From a virus, in IMG/VR virus record IMGVR_UViG_3300017991_000238, positions 1 through 36,198 of that record: a stretch of DNA of 36,198 nt; one strand, given 5' to 3'. This document shows positions 29,827-36,039 of the stretch, piece after piece. The notes beneath the pieces are model-generated. The model searched no databases. It worked only from the letters and a program-made list of their open reading frames with translations, and was not told the DNA's origin. Both the position numbers and the translations under genes were made by a program. Each line of letters starts with the position of its first letter. Position 1 is the stretch's first letter.

Positions 29827-29856
29827 TTGACAAAGCTATATCACCCATGATATAAG
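29827..29856 (+). promoter_or_regulatory. Rightward early promoter with operator O2
   Basis: TTGACA (29827-29832), then five bases, then the operator ATATCA-CCCA-TGATAT (29838-29853), with the -10 as ATATAA (29850-29855, spacer 17) or TATAAG (29851-29856, spacer 18). The operator arms are identical to O1. The leader to the first gene is about 42 nt. It should drive the small early genes and, if not stopped, the recombination genes. Confidence 0.75.
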
Positions 29857-29904
29857 GGATTCAAACGCTGGCGAACCGACTCCAGCCATTAACAGGAGGG
29901 CAAG

Positions 29905-30072
29905 ATGGCTAAGGGCAAAAAGAGACAAAAGCTATTGAGCGAGAAACGTGTAGCTAAAAAACATCGGATGGAAAACCCTGGTGCAGAAAGCAACTATGCT
30001 AAGAAAGCTCGATTCTTGGCTAAATATGGTGGCTTTGGCTTTGATTACTCAGAACCAAAACCCTGGAAGTAA
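29905..30072 (+). CDS. Small very basic protein (55 aa), first early gene
   Basis: A frame starting at ATG 29905 after AACAGGAGGGCAAG, an ideal ribosome site. It reads MAKGKKRQKLLSEKRVAKKH, then RMENPGAESNYAKKARFLAK, then an aromatic-rich end (YGGFGFDYSEPKPWK). The Lys/Arg-rich first half suggests nucleic-acid binding. No family recognised. It is the first product of the early promoter. A near-identical ribosome site precedes the next gene. Confidence 0.65.
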   Translation: MAKGKKRQKLLSEKRVAKKHRMENPGAESNYAKKARFLAKYGGFGFDYSEPKPWK

Positions 30073-30089
30073 TCTAACAGGAGGGCAAG

Positions 30090-30281
30090 ATGAAAGTACA
30101 GCATAATGTTTTTTTAACGGTGCAAGAGTCTGATTCGATCTGCGTCACGGATCATAAAGATTATATCCACATACATGCTGGATGCCGTGATGGATTCACG
30201 CTTCAACTCACTAGGGAACAAGCCAAAGAGTTAATAACAGATTTATTACCAATACTTGATTACAAGCTTACGCTTACATAA
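30090..30281 (+). CDS. Small hypothetical early protein (63 aa)
   Basis: Good ribosome site (AACAGGAGGGCAAG). It reads MKVQHNVFLTVQESDSICVT, a beta-rich part (YIHIHAGCRDGFTLQLTREQ), then a helix (AKELITDLLPILDYKLTLT). No family recognised. Confidence 0.6.
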   Translation: MKVQHNVFLTVQESDSICVTDHKDYIHIHAGCRDGFTLQLTREQAKELITDLLPILDYKLTLT

Positions 30282-30293
30282 CAGGAGTCCACC

Positions 30294-30464
30294 ATGCCAT
30301 TTGGGAGAGAATACAAATACTGCAAATGCGGGCAGTCCATTATTATTGAATGGCCTTGTTGGCCGGTATTCAAGGACGAAAACGAGGCCGTAATCATTCG
30401 CTGCCCTAACTGTGACGAATGGCTGACGGTTGGTGATTTAGTCGAATTAGGGGAGCTAGAATAG
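30294..30464 (+). CDS. Zinc-ribbon mini-protein (56 aa)
   Basis: Starts at ATG 30294 after AACAGGAGTCCACC. Cysteines CKCG (10-13) and CPNC (37-40) give a two-knuckle zinc ribbon (YKYCKCGQSIIIEWPCWP...IIRCPNCDEWLT). The C-terminus is acidic (VELGELE). Such small zinc ribbons are common in phage early regions and could bind DNA, RNA or a host protein. Confidence 0.65.
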   Translation: MPFGREYKYCKCGQSIIIEWPCWPVFKDENEAVIIRCPNCDEWLTVGDLVELGELE

Positions 30465-30474
30465 GAGGGCAACC

Positions 30475-30567
30475 ATGATCCTCTGGATAATAATCGGATG
30501 GCTACTCTGTATAATCGCAATCATCCTGTTTTTTAAGGAGGCATCCAGATGCGACCCTCAGCACTAA
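30475..30567 (+). CDS. Single-pass membrane micro-protein (30 aa)
   Basis: ATG 30475 after AGGAGGGCAACC. It reads MILWIIIGWLLCIIAIILFF and then KEASRCDPQH: one membrane helix followed by a short polar tail. It overlaps the next mini-gene by 19 bases. Function unknown. Confidence 0.5.
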   Translation: MILWIIIGWLLCIIAIILFFKEASRCDPQH

Positions 30568-30641
30568 ACGGGTTTTCCATAGGCATAGCAATTCTGGCCG
30601 TAGTGGGCCTGATGATATTCATACACTATATCTATTTTTAG
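30549..30641 (+). CDS. Single-pass membrane micro-protein (30 aa)
   Basis: ATG 30549 preceded by AAGGAGGCATCCAG, a strong ribosome site inside the previous frame. It reads MRPSALNGFSIGIAILAVVG and then LMIFIHYIYF, a single helix. The downstream gene begins 10 bases later with its own AGGAGGG site. Function unknown. Confidence 0.5.
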   Translation: MRPSALNGFSIGIAILAVVGLMIFIHYIYF

Positions 30642-30650
30642 GAGGGAATC

Positions 30651-30830
30651 ATGATCCCATTACTTTACCGAGCATTCAAAATCTCTGAAACCTCATACGA
30701 AACCCCTTTCCTGATCCAATTTCAGGACTGTCAAGAATTTGACGCAACCGAAATGACCCGAGACGAGATTGATTTCCGGCTGGAAACGTGGCGGGAACTC
30801 GGCTGGTCATGGGAGGTATTACCGGCATGA
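30651..30830 (+). CDS. Small hypothetical early protein (59 aa)
   Basis: ATG 30651 after TAGGAGGGAATC. It reads MIPLLYRAFKISETSYETPF, a hydrophilic central region with an acidic helix (FDATEMTRDEIDFRLETWRE), then LGWSWEVLPA. Its TGA overlaps the next ATG (ATGA at 30827-30830). No family recognised. Confidence 0.6.
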   Translation: MIPLLYRAFKISETSYETPFLIQFQDCQEFDATEMTRDEIDFRLETWRELGWSWEVLPA

Positions 30831-31132
30831 AACACACACCTGGACCATGGCAAATAGATAAAACATTATGGCCTGATGCATCATGGCTGATTCGTAGCGG
30901 TAAAATTGGTATCTGCGCCGCCTGGAAAACAGATGATCGTATTGACAGAATGGCCAATGATGAAGCTGCTAAAGCTAACGCTAACCTAATTGCCGCTGCA
31001 CCTACGCTTAAAGAAACCAATTACATTTTAGCTGTCCTGTCTCTCCAATCGGACAGATACGCTACTGACCCTGAATTTAGGGATGCAGTGGATAATGCAT
31101 TAGAAGCAGATAGGGTAGCGGAGGGTAGATAA
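30827..31132 (+). CDS. MKHTPGPW-family phage protein (101 aa)
   Basis: Start at the ATG at 30827, coupled to the previous stop; the 13-residue longer frame lies inside the previous gene. It begins MKHTPGPWQIDKTLWPDASW and contains DEAAKANANLIAAAPTLKET, the two conserved ends of a widespread small phage family of unknown function. GGGAGG lies upstream inside the previous gene. The C-terminal helix is acidic. Confidence 0.7.
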   Translation: MKHTPGPWQIDKTLWPDASWLIRSGKIGICAAWKTDDRIDRMANDEAAKANANLIAAAPTLKETNYILAVLSLQSDRYATDPEFRDAVDNALEADRVAEGR

Positions 31133-31228
31133 ATGAGCGAGAAAACCTGGCGCAGAATCGGTTGGCTGGTGTGTCTGATAACTGTCCTATATTTTGGGAT
31201 TCATCTAACTATATGGTGGTTGAGCTAA
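31133..31228 (+). CDS. Membrane micro-protein (31 aa)
   Basis: ATG 31133 following GGAGGGTAGATAA. It reads MSEKTWRRIGWLVCLITVLY and then FGIHLTIWWLS: a basic start, one helix, aromatic end. The following gene starts inside its last 16 bases. Third such peptide in this early run. Confidence 0.5.
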   Translation: MSEKTWRRIGWLVCLITVLYFGIHLTIWWLS

Positions 31229-31515
31229 TCATATGTACTGATTCACCTATACGAAACATATACGAGTTTGAGCAGGTAGTTATCCTGACTAAGTGCTGCG
31301 GCCCTTTGACGATATTGGCCCACACTTATAGGGATTTAATCAAGGAAGTACGCCCCTTTTATCCGAGCTTCGATGTTCGAGTCAACCATGCCCCTACCTT
31401 AACCAATATTGATGTTATTGAAAAAGAGGGAGCAGACTACGGCATCTTGAGGCATGTGGCTGAGGGGATAAGGCTAGAGACGTTAAGAGGGGAACCTAAC
31501 AGCTTAACCATGTAG
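31213..31515 (+). CDS. Hypothetical early protein (100 aa)
   Basis: The ATG at 31213 (MVVELIICTDSPIRNIYEFE) is preferred because the longer frame would overlap the micro-protein almost entirely. The product appears mixed alpha/beta (VVILTKCCGPLTILAHTYRD, VNHAPTLTNIDVIEKEGADY). It has a weak ribosome site. No family recognised. It is the last protein gene before a ~380-base stretch with no protein gene, which holds a structured region and the tRNA. Confidence 0.5.
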   Translation: MVVELIICTDSPIRNIYEFEQVVILTKCCGPLTILAHTYRDLIKEVRPFYPSFDVRVNHAPTLTNIDVIEKEGADYGILRHVAEGIRLETLRGEPNSLTM

Positions 31516-31529
31516 CCAATCATTAACCT

Positions 31530-31745
31530 AAACTCTCTGAAATATATTGTGACATGCTGGTAGGAAAAAACCGTTAGTGGTATGAGGCATCCACTTTAAA
31601 AAACCGCTGAGAGTTTTCGGTGAACCAACCTGCCAGCACCCAAATGGACCGAGATGGTGCAGCAGATGGCAAACAAAATGCAAAGGGGATTGCGTAACGC
31701 ACCTCATCCAACCCCTGAAGATGCTTGCCACCTGCTCTCGGTCCA
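31530..31745 (+). ncRNA. Candidate structured RNA upstream of the tRNA
   Basis: No good ORF, but several strong pairings. AAACTCTC (31530-31537) pairs with GAGAGTTT (31609-31616). TGCTGGTAGG (31555-31564) pairs with CCTGCCAGCA (31629-31638, one G-U); these two cross and would form a pseudoknot. AGTGG/CCACT hairpin at 31576-31595. A second domain has TGGACCGAGA (31645-31654) with TCTCGGTCCA (31736-31745), then GCAGaTGGCAA (31662-31672) with TTGCCAcCTGC (31725-31735), AGGGG/CCCCT and a TGCG/CGCA hairpin. The strand is assumed from the neighbours. No promoter is clear. Nothing known was recognised. Confidence 0.5.
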
Positions 31746-31755
31746 CCAAAAACAA

Positions 31756-31830
31756 CGCGGGGTCGCCAAGTGGTAAGGCGCCGGGCTCATACTTCGGCTA
31801 TCGGAGGTTCGATTCCTCCCCCCGCTACCA
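31756..31830 (+). tRNA. tRNA with anticodon CAT (Met or lysidine-type Ile)
   Basis: 75 bases with an encoded CCA end. Acceptor CGCGGGG with CCCCGCT (six pairs plus a C1-U72 mismatch), U8, D arm GCC-AAGTGGTAA-GGC, anticodon stem CCGGG/TTCGG (two G-U pairs) with loop CTCATAC, and T arm GGAGG-TTCGATT-CCTCC. The anticodon is CAT. The D and T arms resemble glutamine tRNAs. Whether it reads AUG or, after lysidine modification, AUA cannot be decided from sequence. Confidence 0.85.
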
Positions 31831-31840
31831 AAGAGAGGTT

Positions 31841-31884
31841 CTTGGATTAACCAAGCCCCACCGGGGGCGGGGAATTGCCCCCGG
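31841..31884 (+). repeat. Two hairpins between the tRNA and next gene
   Basis: CTTGG-ATTAA-CCAAG (31841-31855) is followed by CCGGGGGC (31861-31868) with GCCCCCGG (31877-31884), eight perfect GC pairs. No T-run follows, so they are not ordinary terminators. They may help processing of the tRNA 3' end or influence translation of the next gene, whose ribosome site (AAAGGCGGG) begins one base later. Confidence 0.45.
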
Positions 31885-31896
31885 AAAGGCGGGAAT

Positions 31897-32142
31897 ATGG
31901 AAACAGCGTATATGAAAATGCGGAAGTATTTGGCAAGTAAGTTTGGCGGCAACGTACCATATTTTTCGATCGAGCATAAAGTTACACATTATTGCTCTGA
32001 CCCTTATTATTCAGAAACCGAATGGGGAGTATATGTAATTGATTATAATTGGCACAGAGCCCCAACCATCGACCAGGCCATCGCCCTGCTCGACGAGGAA
32101 ATATCCCCCTCAAGCCCAGGATGTATTGGGGTGGGGGTGTGA
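31897..32142 (+). CDS. Hypothetical protein (81 aa)
   Basis: ATG 31897 with GGCGGGAAT directly before it. It reads METAYMKMRKYLASKFGGNV, then aromatic-rich (FSIEHKVTHYCSDPYYSETE) and DQAIALLDEEISPSSPG. It is likely a small globular protein. No family recognised. It leads the recombination gene set. Confidence 0.5.
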   Translation: METAYMKMRKYLASKFGGNVPYFSIEHKVTHYCSDPYYSETEWGVYVIDYNWHRAPTIDQAIALLDEEISPSSPGCIGVGV

Positions 32143-32154
32143 AGGAGGGATACA

Positions 32155-32685
32155 TTGTACCCTAGAGTTACAGAGATTCTTTCGCCGTATGTCGATTTCT
32201 CCATGGTGCCTGAGCATTTACTTTCTCGCGCTACAGATAGGGGCCGGAAGGTCCACGCAATCATAGCGGCGATCCTGCAAGGCCTCTGGTATCCGAAACC
32301 CGACCCTGAATGCGCCGGGTACATTGCCAGTTTCCAGACCTGGAAAGAGCAGTTTGTGGAGGAAGTGATCTTTGTCGAGCATGAGTTTATCGACCCTGCC
32401 TATGGGTTCATGGGTCACATAGATTTCTTTGGGAAACTTCGAAAGCTGGGATATGGTCTGATTGACTGGAAAACGCCTCTTGCTCTAGCAAAAGCATGGC
32501 GGTTGCAGATGGTGGCTTATCATAAACTTTTGCGCGTCAATAATAATCCTGTTGATGTCATCGCTTCCCTGCAACTCAAACCAAATGGAGGCATCCCCAA
32601 AATGGTGCGCTATGAAGACAGCGCACAGGATTTTAACATTTTTCTCGGGCTCCTTAATGCCCATAACTTTTTCAAAGGAGGATAA
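32155..32685 (+). CDS. PD-(D/E)XK exonuclease of the recombination module
   Basis: 176 residues from a TTG start with GAAGGAGGGATACA upstream. The nuclease core is YGFMGHIDFFGKL (catalytic Asp), YGLIDWKTPL (Asp-x-Lys) and WRLQMVAYHKLL (Gln/Tyr motif of RecB/Cas4-like enzymes), after an N-terminal VTEILSPYVDFSMVPEHLLS and GRKVHAIIAAIL. Next to RecT it is expected to resect double-stranded ends to give single strands for annealing, as RecE does for RecT. It lacks the Cys cluster of Cas4. The gene ends four bases before the next. Confidence 0.8.
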   Translation: MYPRVTEILSPYVDFSMVPEHLLSRATDRGRKVHAIIAAILQGLWYPKPDPECAGYIASFQTWKEQFVEEVIFVEHEFIDPAYGFMGHIDFFGKLRKLGYGLIDWKTPLALAKAWRLQMVAYHKLLRVNNNPVDVIASLQLKPNGGIPKMVRYEDSAQDFNIFLGLLNAHNFFKGG

Positions 32686-32688
32686 ACC

Positions 32689-33408
32689 ATGTCTCTTGAC
32701 TTTGCACAGGTGGCCAACGGGAAACCGAGACCCACAAAAGAAAAGAGGGAAAAAACCTTTGTAATGCTTACTCCTACGGCTCCCAAGATTGAGCCCATTC
32801 AAAAGGAGTTCGCCAAATACAAACCACAATTAACAGATCTTGAGAAACAGGCTAAAGAACTTGAGGTCAAAGATCAGGGCACCTTCCAGGTTGCCGTTGA
32901 CGGTGCGGCCACTGCCAAGGGCTTAATTAAGGCAATAGACGGAAGGAAGTCTGAGATTACCGGACCTTACCGGGAGTTTATCAATCAGGTGAACAATGCC
33001 GCTAAGTTCTTCACAGAACCGCTCAAAAATATTGCCGGCCAGTTCAGCCGGAAAAGCGGAGATTACCAATACGAGCTTGAACTCGCCCGCAGGAGACAGG
33101 AGAAGGCAATCGAGGAAGCAAACAGGAAACTCCAGGCGGATCTTGATAAGCAGGCAAAAAAGGACGGCGTGGATGCACCCACCGTTACTCCTGTCAAACC
33201 GGCAAAGCCTGAGAATGTCATTCATACTGAGGGCGGGCATTCACAGCACCTGCGCAAACAGTGGGTGGGAGAGATTGAGGACCCCGAGAAAGTTCCCCGG
33301 GAATACTGCTCACCGGATCAGCGGCTTATCAATAACGCCGTGAAAATGGGTGTCCGGGAGATCCCCGGTGTGAAGATATTCGAGAAAGTAAGCGCAGTAC
33401 ATAGATAA
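32689..33408 (+). CDS. Recombination-module coiled-coil protein (239 aa)
   Basis: ATG 32689 after AAAGGAGGATAAACC. The N-terminal half is a charged coiled coil (KPQLTDLEKQAKELEVKDQG; LARRRQEKAIEEANRKLQAD). The C-terminal part, GHSQHLRKQWVGEIEDPEKV, then PREYCSPDQRLINNAVKMGV and REIPGVKIFE, is a motif often found in phage proteins encoded beside RecT or other single-strand annealing genes. Its function is not defined. It could be a nuclease or annealase helper. Confidence 0.65.
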   Translation: MSLDFAQVANGKPRPTKEKREKTFVMLTPTAPKIEPIQKEFAKYKPQLTDLEKQAKELEVKDQGTFQVAVDGAATAKGLIKAIDGRKSEITGPYREFINQVNNAAKFFTEPLKNIAGQFSRKSGDYQYELELARRRQEKAIEEANRKLQADLDKQAKKDGVDAPTVTPVKPAKPENVIHTEGGHSQHLRKQWVGEIEDPEKVPREYCSPDQRLINNAVKMGVREIPGVKIFEKVSAVHR

Positions 33409-33422
33409 TAGGTGAGGCTAAT

Positions 33423-33626
33423 ATGCCAGAAAACCATGAAGTCTGTAAAGAGTGTGGTGCCGTATCTCATGGCAATATGTTTTGTAATACATGCAGAACC
33501 TATATGAATAAAACGTATGGCTGGAATTTGCCGCCTTGGAATCATCCAGCCGAAAAGCCATGCGGAAAAGAAGCAGTACAGGCATTCATTGATAAACTAG
33601 AAACAATAAACAAAAAGGAGGATTAG
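33423..33626 (+). CDS. Zinc-ribbon protein (67 aa)
   Basis: ATG 33423; a weak site (GGTGAGGCTAAT) is upstream. Cysteines CKEC and CNTC (VCKECGAVSHGNMFCNTCRT) form a zinc ribbon. A helical C-terminus (KEAVQAFIDKLETINKKED) follows. It lies between two recombination genes and may assist them. Confidence 0.6.
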   Translation: MPENHEVCKECGAVSHGNMFCNTCRTYMNKTYGWNLPPWNHPAEKPCGKEAVQAFIDKLETINKKED

Positions 33627-33627
33627 T

Positions 33628-35091
33628 ATGACATCACAAAAAGCACTTACCGTGCAAAAAGCAAAGACAATCAGGTCTTTCCTAGAAGGCCAAAGAAAGC
33701 AGCTTGCCATGGCCGTCCCGAAGCATCTCCCTGTCGATAGGTTGCTCAGGGTAGCCATGACAAGCATCCAGCAAACTCCCAAACTCTTAGACTGTACTCC
33801 TGTTAGCTTGCTCAGGTGCGTAATGACCTGCGCTCAGCTCGGGCTCGAACCTGATCAATTCCTGGGCCAAGCATACCTTGTGCCGTTTTGGAATAGCAAG
33901 AAAAATTGCATGGAGGCGCAACTTATCCCTGGATACCGGGGATATATATCTCTTGCCCGGAGATCCGGAGAAGTTCAATCAGTGTCGGCTCAGGTCGTCT
34001 ATGAAAGAGATGAGTTTATTTTGAAATACGGTATCCATGAAGATCTTACTCATATACCTATTGAAAGGGATCGAGGGAAAGCGAAAGGCGCCTATGTTAT
34101 TTTCAAGTACAAAGACGGCGGATACTCCTTTGACTACATGAGCGTGGATGACATCAATAAAATACGACAACGCTCTAAGGCAAAAGACGATGGCCCTTGG
34201 GTCACAGACTATGATGAGATGGCCAAAAAGACGGTCATCAAGCGGCATTCGAAACTTGCTCCTTTGAGCGTAGAATTCCAGAAAGCCGTTGCTTTGGAAG
34301 ATCGAGCATACACAGGCGAATCCCAGGAAGGCATCTTTGATAATCTCAATGGCGATGTTATCGACATGGAAAACGGCGAAAAGGATAATGAGGCCCTCGC
34401 CACGCAATTTGATGAGAAGATAGGCAAACTAGAGAGCCTAGACATAGATGAACTCAGTGCATTCCTCAAAAAAGCTGCTGATACTTACAACATGCCTGTT
34501 GAGCAAGTGAAGGCCGAGGCAATGGAAGATTTTGATAGCTTTTACAAGAGCTTCGAAAACTGGCAACGGGTAGAGAAAGCGAAAGAGGAAAAAGGCGGTA
34601 AGGTTGTTGATGCGGATTTTTTTGATGATAAAAAAGATCCCATCCGTGAGCAGTACCTCAATCTCCGCTCCGCAGGCTTCAGCACGTGGGTACACAAGAA
34701 CCTCGATATGATTCGAGGGATGGACAATCCCTATGCAGACGAAATCAAGGCGAAATGGGAAAAGCTCTATCCCGATGATACTTATCCCTTAGACAAAGCG
34801 GAAAGTCCACCCACAGGCGAAATAGCTACTCCTGAGCAGGAAAATGAGCCTACGCCTGAGGTAACAGACCCCGAACCCACGATTGGACCCGAAGAAGAGC
34901 CCCAAAGAACGCAGACGGAAATCAAGGAAGCCCCTGAAGGCTATCCCATCAAATGCAACAATCCTGAGATCGCAGCCAACCATGTGAATCAGCGGTACTG
35001 TGAGCAGACATGCCGGTTCAGAGAAAATGAGCATGGGGAAGTATGCGAGGATTATTTGAGCTACGTGGAAGGACTGGCAGGGAGAGAATGA
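33628..35091 (+). CDS. recT: RecT-family single-strand annealing protein with long C-terminal extension
   Basis: 487 residues. Residues ~1-240 are RecT: VPKHLPVDRLLRVAMTSIQQ, CTPVSLLRCVMTCAQLGLEP, GQAYLVPFW, AQLIPGYRGYISLARRSGEV, GAYVIFKYKDGG and WVTDYDEMAKKTVIKRHSKL. RecT anneals complementary strands and is usually 270-300 residues. Here a ~240-residue extension follows: a helical region (KIGKLESLDIDELSAFLKKA), a Pro/Glu-rich linker (~400-435) and a Cys cluster (IKCNNPEIAANHVNQRYCEQ, TCRFRENEHGEVCEDY). The extension may bind a partner or DNA (inference). AAAAGGAGGATTAGT precedes the ATG. The stop overlaps the next gene (ATGA). Confidence 0.9.
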   Translation: MTSQKALTVQKAKTIRSFLEGQRKQLAMAVPKHLPVDRLLRVAMTSIQQTPKLLDCTPVSLLRCVMTCAQLGLEPDQFLGQAYLVPFWNSKKNCMEAQLIPGYRGYISLARRSGEVQSVSAQVVYERDEFILKYGIHEDLTHIPIERDRGKAKGAYVIFKYKDGGYSFDYMSVDDINKIRQRSKAKDDGPWVTDYDEMAKKTVIKRHSKLAPLSVEFQKAVALEDRAYTGESQEGIFDNLNGDVIDMENGEKDNEALATQFDEKIGKLESLDIDELSAFLKKAADTYNMPVEQVKAEAMEDFDSFYKSFENWQRVEKAKEEKGGKVVDADFFDDKKDPIREQYLNLRSAGFSTWVHKNLDMIRGMDNPYADEIKAKWEKLYPDDTYPLDKAESPPTGEIATPEQENEPTPEVTDPEPTIGPEEEPQRTQTEIKEAPEGYPIKCNNPEIAANHVNQRYCEQTCRFRENEHGEVCEDYLSYVEGLAGRE

Positions 35092-35279
35092 AACAACAAG
35101 TCATAGCAATGCGAAGGCATACGGGGAAGATTGCGGTTAGCGGACGCGAAACACAACTGATCCTTCCCCCAGGTTGCACAGGCATACTCTTTTGCTTCGA
35201 AAGCAAGAAAGCAGCTCGCGAATATTGGGGAAAGGATGTTGAATTGGTACAAATTGAGGAGGTGGAAAAAAACAAATGA
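35088..35279 (+). CDS. Hypothetical protein (63 aa)
   Basis: The ATG at 35088 overlaps RecT's TGA (ATGA), which decides the start; a longer frame would lie inside RecT. It reads MKQQVIAMRRHTGKIAVSGR, ETQLILPPGCTGILFCFESK, KAAREYWGKDVELVQIEEVE. Mixed alpha/beta. No family recognised. Confidence 0.6.
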   Translation: MKQQVIAMRRHTGKIAVSGRETQLILPPGCTGILFCFESKKAAREYWGKDVELVQIEEVEKNK

Positions 35280-35437
35280 CCACCTTTAACGATGGCCACG
35301 AGCCCGAACGTCAATACACGGTCTGCCCACACTGTGGGTATGTAGACGATAGCCATAAGTTTATTGTGATCGACGGCTCGCTGGAATGCCCGGAGTGTTG
35401 TGAGGAGATAGAGGAACCATCCGGAAATACCGGATAG
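35276..35437 (+). CDS. Zinc-ribbon mini-protein (53 aa)
   Basis: The ATG at 35276 overlaps the previous stop (ATGA), with GAGGAGGTGG upstream. Two knuckles, CPHCG (17-21) and CPECC (38-42), flank a short beta stretch (HKFIVIDGSLE). It is followed by an acidic tail. It could bind nucleic acid or a protein. Fourth Cys-rich protein or domain in this arm. Confidence 0.65.
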   Translation: MTTFNDGHEPERQYTVCPHCGYVDDSHKFIVIDGSLECPECCEEIEEPSGNTG

Positions 35438-35476
35438 TTGTCAAGGATTACTTGACTGCTGAAAGGGGGGAGGAAG

Positions 35477-35677
35477 ATGTCAGTATCAATCATGGAAGCA
35501 TTAATTAATGCAGATTACAATCTACAAAACAATGGAATGATTGGTTTAGCCTTTGCTAAAGATCAAATCCATAATGCAGTACAGTTATTGGTAAAGGGTT
35601 ATCCCCTTTATGAGCAGATAGAACCGCTATTAGAAAAATACGGCAATATTGCAAAGGTACCAGAGAATAATGCCTAA
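35477..35677 (+). CDS. Hypothetical helical protein (66 aa)
   Basis: ATG 35477 after GGGGGGAGGAAG. It reads MSVSIMEALINADYNLQNNG, MIGLAFAKDQIHNAVQLLVK, GYPLYEQIEPLLEKYGNIAK. All-helical, no family recognised. Confidence 0.6.
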   Translation: MSVSIMEALINADYNLQNNGMIGLAFAKDQIHNAVQLLVKGYPLYEQIEPLLEKYGNIAKVPENNA

Positions 35678-35700
35678 CCCCGCCCTGTAAAGGAGAAACC

Positions 35701-35979
35701 ATGAAAGAATACGAATGCGAGTATTGCCACGATACTGGCTGGTACGGCGATAATGGCCCAGGAATCAGAGGCAACAATGAGTATATGCCCTGCGATATGT
35801 GCTGGCGGGGAAAAGTGAATTTAAACCCTGCTAGAATATGCAATACCTGTGACCATTGCAGCGATAGACACCACGAGCTAGATCCTCTTGGCGAATGGAA
35901 ATGGTGTGAGCTGCACCAAAAAGATGTGCATGAAGATGACGAAACCTGTGAAGATTGGAAGGAGCTGGTTGTAAAATAG
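35701..35979 (+). CDS. Cys-rich zinc-binding protein (92 aa)
   Basis: ATG 35701 after AAAGGAGAAACC. An N-terminal DnaJ-like double knuckle, CEYCHDTGWYGDNGPG with CDMCWRG, is followed by a second cluster, CNTCDHCSDRHHE with WCELHQKD and CEDW. Two zinc sites are likely. Similar small phage proteins are known but without assigned function. Confidence 0.65.
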   Translation: MKEYECEYCHDTGWYGDNGPGIRGNNEYMPCDMCWRGKVNLNPARICNTCDHCSDRHHELDPLGEWKWCELHQKDVHEDDETCEDWKELVVK

Positions 35980-35981
35980 AT

Positions 35982-36034
35982 GCCCCCCGCCCGCCAAAAC
36001 TATGCTATGCTCGCTCCTGAATTTAAGGGGGGGC
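35982..36034 (+). promoter_or_regulatory. Inverted repeat that could mask the integrase ribosome site
   Basis: GCCCCCC (35982-35988) and GGGGGGC (36028-36034) can pair across a ~40-nt loop. The second arm is part of the purine run AAGGGGGGGC just before the integrase ATG at 36040. Pairing could lower integrase translation. Not tested, and only one possible fold. Confidence 0.35.
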
Positions 36035-36039
36035 TTATC

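Noticed and set aside
31528-31755. Minus-strand frame of 75 codons over the structured region
   Set aside because: No ribosome site, opposite to neighbours, and the composition does not look protein-like; base pairing explains the region better.
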